NCBI RefSeq assembly: GCF_011761985.1
Contig: NZ_JAASQT010000003.1
Span: 186,001 to 250,000, forward strand
Origin: Brevundimonas terrae
GTDB taxonomy: Bacteria > Pseudomonadota > Alphaproteobacteria > Caulobacterales > Caulobacteraceae
DNA length: 64,000 bases
Direction of reading: 5' to 3'
The notes under the pieces are model-generated. The model did not search any database, was not told the origin of the DNA, and saw only the letters and a program-made list of their open reading frames with translations. Positions 58,572-64,000 of this stretch are shown in pieces. The first letter of the stretch is position 1. Each line of letters begins with the position of its first letter. The position numbers were made by a program, and so were the translations under genes.

Positions 58572-59014
58572 TGAGCAAAGGTTTGAAATCCTTCATCCTT
58601 ATGGCCCTCGTGGCCGTGGTCGCAGGGGCCGCCGGTGCATGGGGTTGCGCCAGCCTGATGCTGCGCCAACAGGATAATCCCGGCCTGCATGCCATTGTGC
58701 ATCAGGAGCTAAAACTGGACGCGGCACAGACGGCCAGCATCCGCGATATCGAAGCCCGCTTTGCCGACCAACGCCGGACACTGGAGGCCGAGGTCCGCAA
58801 TGCCAACCGCGAACTGGCATCGGCCATTTCCGCCAGTCAGGGCAACAGCCCTGCGGTTCAGTCGGCGGTCGATCATTTCCACGTCGCCATGGGCAATCTG
58901 CAAAAAGCCACCATCGCCCACGTCTTTGAAATGCGTGCGGTCATGACGCCGGAACAGGCCGAAACCTTTGACGCCCGCGTGGTGGATACCCTGCTTCAAG
59001 AGGTTGGCCGGTAA
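58568..59014 (+). CDS. CnrX-like periplasmic metal sensor (heavy-metal resistance family)
   Basis: This is a 148-residue protein with an N-terminal membrane anchor (about residues 8-28) and a helical periplasmic domain of the Metal_resist/CnrX family. The five ligands that bind metal in CnrX (His, His, Glu, His, Met) have counterparts here: His41 and His45 (HAIVH), Glu62 (DIEARF), His118 and Met122 (HVFEM). The spacing is the same as in CnrX (H42, H46, E63, H119, M123). In CnrYXH the sensor releases the sigma factor from CnrY when metal binds. It starts inside the end of the CnrY-like gene, and the sigma factor gene follows after 6 bp. Confidence 0.85.
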   Translation: MMSKGLKSFILMALVAVVAGAAGAWGCASLMLRQQDNPGLHAIVHQELKLDAAQTASIRDIEARFADQRRTLEAEVRNANRELASAISASQGNSPAVQSAVDHFHVAMGNLQKATIAHVFEMRAVMTPEQAETFDARVVDTLLQEVGR

Positions 59015-59020
59015 GCCCTC

Positions 59021-59572
59021 GTGGTTACCGATCCCGCAATCTGTGCACGCGCGGCGGGTAAAGACCGCGCGGCGTTTGAAACCCTGATGACCGCCACCAA
59101 AAGCGGTCTGTTCCGCTTTGTCCGGCGCTATACGGGTGACAACGAAGACGCCCTTGATCTGGTGCAGGAAACCTACACCTCGGCGTGGCTGGCCATCCAC
59201 CGCTATGATCCAGCCCGACCGTTCGATGTCTGGTTGCGCGCCATTGCCCTGAACAAATGCCGCGACTGGGGCCGTCGCCGTACAGTGCGCCGCTGGATGC
59301 GCCACAGTGTGGGACTGGATGCCCCCGAGGCCGCGCATATCACCGACGATGCCCCCGATGCCGAAACCCTTGTCGATGACCGCCGCCGTCTGGAGCGCCT
59401 GAATATGGCTCTGCGCGACCTGCCGGACACCCTCAAGGCCCCGCTCTTGCTGACCACAGTCGATGGCCGCAGCCAGCAGGAAGCCGCCCATATTCTGGGC
59501 ATCACCACCAAGGCGGTCGAAACCCGCATCGCCCGCGCCCGCCAGAAACTGGCCATCGCTGTTTCATTCTGA
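59021..59572 (+). CDS. CnrH-like ECF sigma factor
   Basis: This is an ECF sigma factor of 183 residues starting at GTG 59021. Region 2 (about 15-85) shows DNEDALDLVQETYTSAWLAIHRY and FDVWLRAIALNKCRDWGRRR. Region 4 (about 125-175) shows LRDLPDTLKAPLLLTTVDGRSQQEAA and ITTKAVETRIARARQKL. It is the third gene of the order anti-sigma, sensor, sigma, the same as cnrY-cnrX-cnrH. The gene downstream is copA. It probably directs polymerase to this operon and to the copper genes, but no promoter motif could be assigned with confidence. Confidence 0.9.
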   Translation: MVTDPAICARAAGKDRAAFETLMTATKSGLFRFVRRYTGDNEDALDLVQETYTSAWLAIHRYDPARPFDVWLRAIALNKCRDWGRRRTVRRWMRHSVGLDAPEAAHITDDAPDAETLVDDRRRLERLNMALRDLPDTLKAPLLLTTVDGRSQQEAAHILGITTKAVETRIARARQKLAIAVSF

Positions 59573-59703
59573 AAGTCGTCGACGAAACCTGTAATCTTGT
59601 CGCGGGTTTCGAGGGGTAGCCCCACGCTTTGCGTATTCATGGACAGACGAGCATCACACACGCCCTCCCCCGTGGCTTAAGACCGAGACTTGAGGATTAC
59701 CCG

Positions 59704-61476
59704 ATGACGCCGATGCGCCTTGATCGCCGCAGCCTGTTACGCGGTGCCGCCGCCGGAGGGGGCATTGTCGCCCTCAGTGGCCTTCTTCCCGCATGGGCAC
59801 AAAGTGGATCGGCCGGCATTCGCCCCGACATGACGACACTGAACGGGCCGAATGTGGACCTGTCCGTCAACCACGGCGAGTTCACGGTCGGCGGTCGCAC
59901 CGGCCATGCCTTTATGATCAACGGCACCTTGCCTGCGCCGCTGATCCGTCTGCGCGAAGGCCAGAATGTACGCCTGTCGGTGACCAACCATCTGGAAGAG
60001 GACACCTCGATCCACTGGCACGGCCTGTTGCTGCCGTTCCAGATGGACGGCGTTCCGGGCGTCAGCTTCCCCGGCATCAAGCCGCACGAAACCTTTGTCT
60101 ACGAGTTCCCCGTCAAACAGTCGGGCACCTTCTGGTACCATTCCCATTCGGGCCTGCAGGAAGCCATGGGCCATTATGGCCCGATCATCATTGATCCGGC
60201 GGGTGCCGATCCGGTCGCCTATGACCGCGAGCATGTGATTGTGCTGTCGGACTGGAGCTTCCTGCATCCGCACGAAATCCTCGACAAGCTCAAGAAAAGC
60301 CCCGGCTATTTCAACAACCAGAAGATGACGCTGGCGGGCCTGATGGACGGCTCGCAAGGCATGGGCCTGTCGGAGCGCCGCACATGGGCCGGTATGCGGA
60401 TGGACCCGCGCGACATCCTTGATGTCAACGGCACCACCTATACCTATCTGGTCAACGGCCACGGCCCCGAAGAAAACTGGACCGGCCTGTTCCAGCCTGG
60501 GGAACGCGTGCGTCTTCGCATCATCAACGCCTCGGCCATGTCGATCTTTAACGTCCGTATTCCGGGCCTGCCTGTCACCATCGTCAATGCCGATGGCGAG
60601 AACGTGCAGCCGGTAGAGGTGGACGAGTTCCAGATCTCGGTCGCCGAAACCTATGATGTGATTGTGCGCCCCACAGCCGATCGCGCCTATACGCTTGTGG
60701 CCGAGGCCATCGACAGCTCCGGCATGGCACGCGCCACCCTTGCTCCGCGTATGGGCATGACCGCAGAAGTGCCACCCTTGCGCACCATCCCCAACCTGAC
60801 CATGCGCGACATGGGTATGGGCGGAATGGATCACGCGGCTATGGGTCATGGCGCAGATGCCATGGATCACGCCGCCATGGGCCATGGTGCTGGTGGCAAG
60901 ATGGACCACAGCGGTGCCAGCATGCGTAACCCCGACAATGCCCCTGCCGATATGGCTGTGGGCGTGGGTGTCGATGCTATCGCTATGGCTCCGGCCAATC
61001 GCTATGCCGACAAGCCGCAAGGGCTGGAAAATGTCGAGCACCGCGTGCTGACCTATGCCGATCTGAAATCGCTGACGCCCAATACCGACACCCGCGCCCC
61101 GTCGCGCAGCATGGAAATCCACCTGACCGGCAATATGGAACGGTTCATGTGGGGCTTTGACGGTCGTAAATTCTCGGAGCTGGTCGAGCCGATCCGGTTC
61201 GAGCTGAACGAGCGTGTGCGGGTGACACTTGTGAACGACACCATGATGTCCCACCCCATCCACCTGCACGGCCACTTCTTCGAACTGGTCAATGGTCAGG
61301 ATGGCTACCAGCCGCTGAAACACACGATCAATGTCCTGCCGGGGGGTAAGGCCACGTTTGACCTGACCGCCAATGCACCGGGGGACTGGGCCTTCCACTG
61401 CCACCTTCTGATGCACATGCACGCCGGTATGTTCAACGTCGTCACCGTCCGTCCGCTGCAAGGAGCCGCCCGATGA
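59704..61476 (+). CDS. copA: Multicopper oxidase, copper resistance protein CopA
   Basis: CopA is a periplasmic multicopper oxidase that oxidises Cu(I) and sequesters copper. The 590-residue protein starts at ATG 59704 (GAGG eight bases upstream) with a Tat signal (DRRSLLRGAAAGGG). The copper-site motifs are in order HWHGLLLPF, WYHSHSGLQ, HPIHLHGHFFEL and WAFHCHLLMHMHAGM. A Met/His-rich stretch near residues 370-410 (MGMGGMDHAAMGHGAD and on) fits copper storage seen in this family. It overlaps copB by 4 bp. A CnrYXH-like unit lies directly upstream, which suggests metal-regulated expression. Confidence 0.95.
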   Translation: MTPMRLDRRSLLRGAAAGGGIVALSGLLPAWAQSGSAGIRPDMTTLNGPNVDLSVNHGEFTVGGRTGHAFMINGTLPAPLIRLREGQNVRLSVTNHLEEDTSIHWHGLLLPFQMDGVPGVSFPGIKPHETFVYEFPVKQSGTFWYHSHSGLQEAMGHYGPIIIDPAGADPVAYDREHVIVLSDWSFLHPHEILDKLKKSPGYFNNQKMTLAGLMDGSQGMGLSERRTWAGMRMDPRDILDVNGTTYTYLVNGHGPEENWTGLFQPGERVRLRIINASAMSIFNVRIPGLPVTIVNADGENVQPVEVDEFQISVAETYDVIVRPTADRAYTLVAEAIDSSGMARATLAPRMGMTAEVPPLRTIPNLTMRDMGMGGMDHAAMGHGADAMDHAAMGHGAGGKMDHSGASMRNPDNAPADMAVGVGVDAIAMAPANRYADKPQGLENVEHRVLTYADLKSLTPNTDTRAPSRSMEIHLTGNMERFMWGFDGRKFSELVEPIRFELNERVRVTLVNDTMMSHPIHLHGHFFELVNGQDGYQPLKHTINVLPGGKATFDLTANAPGDWAFHCHLLMHMHAGMFNVVTVRPLQGAAR

Positions 61477-62891
61477 ACCGCGCCCTGCTCACCGCCGCCG
61501 CTGCCCTGCCGCTGATACTGGCCGCCAATGTCGCCATGGCCCAAAGCCATGCCGGACACGCAGGCCATGCCGCACCCGCACCGCAAGCTCAACCCAAGGC
61601 GCAAAAGCCCGCCCCTGATCCGCATGCAGGTCATGACATGAGCGGCCACGCCGGTCACACCGCGACCCCTACGCAAGCTGATCCCCATGCGGGTCACGAC
61701 ATGAGCGGCCATGCCGGTCACACGGCGGCCCCTGCCCAAGCCGATCCCCATGCGGGTCACGACATGAGCGGCCACACCGGTCACACCGCTGCCCTTGCTC
61801 AAGCTGATCCGCACGCGGGCCACGATATGAGCAGCCATGCCGGTCACACGGCGGCCCCTGCTCAAACCGATCCGCATGCGGGCCACGATATGAGCGGCCA
61901 TTCCGGTCACACCACTGCCCCTGCCCAAGCTGATCCCCATGCGGGCCACGACATGAGCAGCCATGCCGGTCACACGGCGACCCCTGCCCAAGCTGATCCC
62001 CATGCGGGCCACGATATGAGCGGCCATGCTGATCACGCTGCGGCCCCTGCCCAAGCTGATCCCCATGCGGGCCACGATATGAGCGCCATGCGTGGCGGGC
62101 CGAACATTCCGACCAGCGTGGATTCCAAACACGGACGTCTGGTCGAAGCCACACCGCCCGCAGGTGCCTTTGCCAATCCGGCCCATGCGGCAGACCTTCT
62201 GTTCGATCCCGCCTTGATGGCAGCGTCGCGCCAACTGCTGCTATTAGAGAATGGCGGCATGGGCAGCACCAGCCTGTTCATCGACAAGCTAGAAGCCGGC
62301 TTCGGCGATGCACCCAACAGCTATGGCTGGAGCGCCTTTGGCTGGACCGGCGGCGACATCAACCGCTTCTGGTGGAAGACCGAGGGCGAAGGCGAAACCA
62401 AGGGCAAGCTGCACGAGGTCGAGGTTCACGCCCTCTATAGCCGCGCCATTGCCCCCTTCTGGGATGTGCAGGCCGGTGTACGCCACGACTTCCGCCCCGA
62501 TGGCGAGGACACCACCCATCTGACCGCCGGTATCCAGGGCGTTGCCCCATACTGGTTCGAGACGGGCGCGGCCTTGTATCTGTCCACCGAGGGCGATCTG
62601 ACGGCGCATCTCGAGGCCGAATACGACCAGCGCATTACCCAGAAATGGATCTTGCAACCGGCCCTCGAAGTGGCCCTGTCGGCCAGCGACATTCCGGAGC
62701 TGGAAATCGGGTCCGGCCTGACCTCCGTCACGGCGGGGCTTCGTCTTCGCTATGAAATCCGCAAGGAGTTCGCGCCCTATATCGGCGTCGAATGGAGCCG
62801 TTCCTTCGGCGATACAGCCGACTATGCCCGCGCCCGTGGCGACCGCGTGGATGACACCCGCTTCGTCATCGGCATCAAGGCCTGGCTCTGA
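61473..62891 (+). CDS. copB: Copper resistance protein CopB with His-rich repeats
   Basis: CopB is an outer-membrane copper-binding protein of copper resistance operons. The 472-residue product has a signal peptide ending ANVAMAQS, a long His/Met/Asp-rich repeat domain (about residues 49-204), and a C-terminal beta-barrel domain starting near residue 250 (SLFIDKLEAGFGDAPNSYGWSA). The barrel part carries the family pattern WKTEGEGETKG, then AGVRHDF, ending FVIGIKAWL. Seven full repeats plus a partial one place many copper ligands in the periplasmic part. It overlaps copA and ends the cluster. Confidence 0.95.
   Translation: MNRALLTAAAALPLILAANVAMAQSHAGHAGHAAPAPQAQPKAQKPAPDPHAGHDMSGHAGHTATPTQADPHAGHDMSGHAGHTAAPAQADPHAGHDMSGHTGHTAALAQADPHAGHDMSSHAGHTAAPAQTDPHAGHDMSGHSGHTTAPAQADPHAGHDMSSHAGHTATPAQADPHAGHDMSGHADHAAAPAQADPHAGHDMSAMRGGPNIPTSVDSKHGRLVEATPPAGAFANPAHAADLLFDPALMAASRQLLLLENGGMGSTSLFIDKLEAGFGDAPNSYGWSAFGWTGGDINRFWWKTEGEGETKGKLHEVEVHALYSRAIAPFWDVQAGVRHDFRPDGEDTTHLTAGIQGVAPYWFETGAALYLSTEGDLTAHLEAEYDQRITQKWILQPALEVALSASDIPELEIGSGLTSVTAGLRLRYEIRKEFAPYIGVEWSRSFGDTADYARARGDRVDDTRFVIGIKAWL
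61617..62084 (+). repeat. Tandem 63-bp repeat array in copB
   Basis: Seven full units of 63 bp and a 27-bp partial unit run from 61617 to 62084. Each encodes a 21-residue unit beginning DPHAGHDMS, with a variable middle (S/G-H-A/T/S-G-H) and an Ala/Pro/Gln spacer. Units differ at several third-codon positions and at a few residues. Repeats in frame allow copy-number change without frameshift. Confidence 0.95.
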
Positions 62892-62896
62892 TCCTG

Positions 62897-63010
62897 AAAT
62901 AAAAAAGCGCGGGTCATTTTCATGGCCCGCGCAAGTTTCAAGGGGAGGAATACCGCCAGAGTTCGGTATGGTTGTGCATTGCCATATCGCCGCCCCTCGC
63001 AACACGCAGT
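62897..63010 (-). ncRNA. Candidate small RNA with anti-Shine-Dalgarno stretch
   Basis: On the minus strand a TATATT -10-like hexamer (63022-63017) precedes about 110 nt of structured sequence. It shows a stem TTGC/GCAA (62999-63002 with 62979-62982), a hairpin ATACCG/CGGTAT (62964-62969 with 62950-62955), a pyrimidine stretch TTCCTCCCC (62950-62942) complementary to Shine-Dalgarno sequences, and an 11-bp terminator hairpin followed by TTTTTT. The -35 region is poor. No protein frame with support covers it. It is a prediction from layout only. Confidence 0.5.
62907..62932 (-). terminator. Terminator downstream of the candidate small RNA / copB
   Basis: GCGCGGGTCAT and ATGGCCCGCGC (one G-T pair) form an 11-bp stem around TTTC. 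On the minus strand it is followed by TTTTTTATTTC; on the plus strand only AAGTTTC follows. It therefore works best for leftward transcripts, but also sits 16 bp after copB. Confidence 0.82.
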
Positions 63011-63022
63011 TTTCCTAATATA

Positions 63023-63342
63023 ACCGAGAGCGATCCTGCATAAATCCGCCTCCAGGCGGTCGTCTGGTCTGCGCTTGCGATCACTAAAGCGTTTTCGGGC
63101 CATCTATCCCGCCTCTATGGGCCGTGAAAATGAGTATTTCATCCCGTTATCTCTCGATAATCAGGACAGTTCGCCCCCATAGCGCGCACTCATCGATAAC
63201 CGTTTCTCCATTCAGGCATATCGAAGCGGTTTCATCCTTTCCGTCGCAAATCTGCGTTAGGGGATGGCCTCTGCGGTGAATATGCGAAATATAACCCCAA
63301 CGTGCATTCATGGCCCGACAGGCCGGATCACCAGTCTGTAAC
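63023..63342. other. Intergenic region without a supported gene
   Basis: These 320 bases lie between the candidate small RNA and the leader of the amino-acid permease. Short frames exist on both strands but lack a ribosome-binding site and coding character. An AATATAAC element near 63286 could be a -10 for the permease. Two ATCGATAA/TCGATAA-like stretches (near 63163 and 63195) are the only other patterns noticed. Confidence 0.6.
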
Positions 63343-63367
63343 GGGCCTTCGCGGCCCTTTTATTTTG
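63343..63367 (+). terminator. Terminator-like hairpin in the leader of the permease
   Basis: GGGCC (63343-63347) and GGCCC (63353-63357) pair around TTCGC and are followed by TTTTATTTTG. It lies only 16 bp before the permease ATG. A competing GGCC pair lies just upstream (about 63312-63324). It may end an upstream transcript or act as an attenuator. Confidence 0.55.
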
Positions 63368-63383
63368 CTTCGGATTTCCCTGT

Positions 63384-64000
63384 ATGGGTGACGCTTCCCC
63401 CACCTCGCCTGCCCTCGCCCGTAATCTTAGCTGGCCACACCTGATCGCCATGGGCGTCGGGGCCATTGTCGGCACGGGTATCCTGACCCTGATCGGCATC
63501 GGTGCCGACAAGGCCGGTCCTGCGGTTCTGGTTTCTTTCCTGATCGCCGGTTTCGTCTGCGCCTGCGCTGCGCTCTGCTATGCGGAGATGGCCTCGACCA
63601 TCAACACATCGGGCAGTGCCTATGGCTATACCCGCACCGTTCTGGGCCAGACGATCGGCTGGATCATCGGCTGGAGCCTCATTCTGGAATACAGCCTTGT
63701 GGTCAGCGCCGTGGCGGTTAGCTGGTCCGGCTATGCCGCGCCTCTGCTGCATGACTGGCTGGGCGTCCCCATGACCTTGATGAATGGTCCCCATGCCGGT
63801 GGCGTGGCCAATATTCCGGCCCTGGTCATCATTATCGCCGTTGCGGGCCTGCTTCTGATGGGCACCAGCAAGAGCGCCACCTTCAACATGGTCCTTGTGG
63901 CGGTCAAACTGTCGGCACTGGCCCTGTTTGTCTGGTTCGCCCTGCCCCATTTCGATACCGCCAATCTGGTGCCCTTCAGCCCCTACGGCTTTGGCAGCAC
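63384..64000 (+). CDS. APC-superfamily amino-acid permease, N-terminal part (cut by window edge)
   Basis: This is the first 205 codons of an inner-membrane amino-acid transporter. The start is ATG 63384 (MGDASPTSPALARNLSWPHL). Helix 1 has the APC signature GVGAIVGTGILTLIG, which holds the substrate backbone. At least five further helices follow (about 45-70, 95-125, 145-170 and so on), including SGSAYGYTRTVLGQTIGWIIGW in two pieces. This resembles the cationic amino-acid transporter (CAT/YfnA) branch. The substrate cannot be named. The gene runs off the right end of the window. Confidence 0.9.
   Translation, partial: MGDASPTSPALARNLSWPHLIAMGVGAIVGTGILTLIGIGADKAGPAVLVSFLIAGFVCACAALCYAEMASTINTSGSAYGYTRTVLGQTIGWIIGWSLILEYSLVVSAVAVSWSGYAAPLLHDWLGVPMTLMNGPHAGGVANIPALVIIIAVAGLLLMGTSKSATFNMVLVAVKLSALALFVWFALPHFDTANLVPFSPYGFGS

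Noticed and set aside
59573..59703. ECF promoter motif shared by copA and the CnrY-like gene
   Set aside because: Both regions contain CCTGTA, but spacing to any -10-like element and to the start codons does not agree, so no promoter is claimed.
59737..61461. 574-codon open frame antisense to copA
   Set aside because: It is a shadow of a high-GC gene with strong third-position bias. It has no ribosome-binding site or recognisable motif, and the copA frame carries all copper motifs.
61617..62084. CRISPR-like periodic repeat
   Set aside because: The 63-bp units are contiguous, in frame and protein-coding, with no unique spacers.
61305..62234. Antisense frame with a 21-residue repeat opposite copB
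   Set aside because: The repeats are the complement of the copB repeat array; the periodicity comes from copB.
62822..63103. Protein-coding gene on the minus strand after copB
   Set aside because: The frame crosses the terminator hairpin and the end of copB. It has no ribosome-binding site, and the region looks like RNA structure instead.

Overview
The window is GC-rich, densely coded chromosomal DNA from an alphaproteobacterium, most likely of the order Caulobacterales. The evidence is the gene order pepA / lptF-lptG-lptD-surA-pdxA-rsmA, the block rpsF-rpsR-rplI ... dnaB-alr-radA-cvpA-purF, an L9 protein with a long C-terminal extension, and a gene style rich in TonB-dependent receptors and ECF sigma factors. 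I cannot fix the genus from sequence alone. No rRNA, tRNA, CRISPR array or prophage was seen. There is one intact IS1182-family insertion sequence.

Layout. 0-9 kb: divergent pepA, then an outer-membrane biogenesis operon (LPS export lptF, lptG, lptD; chaperone surA) running into pdxA, rsmA and an aminotransferase. 10-11.8 kb: an MHYT-domain HWE histidine kinase behind a strong leader hairpin. 11.8-23 kb: mostly minus-strand housekeeping genes (gmk, yicC, mltG, fabF, acpP, fabG, fabD), interrupted by a plus-strand serine hydrolase and a cupin, then a secreted phosphoesterase and an Nramp-like transporter. 23-35 kb: ribosomal protein operon with a probable S6:S18 autoregulatory leader, a TonB-dependent receptor, dnaB (perfect DnaA box upstream), alr, radA, cvpA and purF. 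35-45 kb: an SDR, an ECF sigma factor / DUF4142 / cupredoxin regulon with duplicated promoter motifs, small periplasmic proteins, der-bamB-yfgM, a second ECF sigma locus and an ArsC/Spx-like protein. 45-48 kb: IS1182 element and orphan small genes. 48-54 kb: ferric-iron ABC transporter with a Fur-like operator, a glutamate-synthase-like flavoprotein and an XRE/membrane-protein pair. 55-58 kb: phenylalanine/tyrosine catabolism (Lrp-type regulator, phhA, hppD). 58-63 kb: a CnrYXH-like metal-sensing sigma-factor module joined to copAB. 63-64 kb: a candidate small RNA on the minus strand and the start of an amino-acid permease.

The most interesting units are regulatory. First, a CnrY/CnrX/CnrH-like trio sits directly upstream of copper-resistance genes copA and copB; its CnrX-like sensor keeps the five metal-ligand residues of CnrX at matching spacing. 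Second, an ECF sigma gene and the neighbouring DUF4142-cupredoxin pair share an identical 14-bp promoter element with an aligned -10. Third, an apparently unannotated transcript of about 110 nt carries an anti-Shine-Dalgarno stretch and an intrinsic terminator. Several structured leaders (rpsF, the MHYT kinase, the TonB receptor) add to this. All functions are inferred from reading the sequence; no database search was run.
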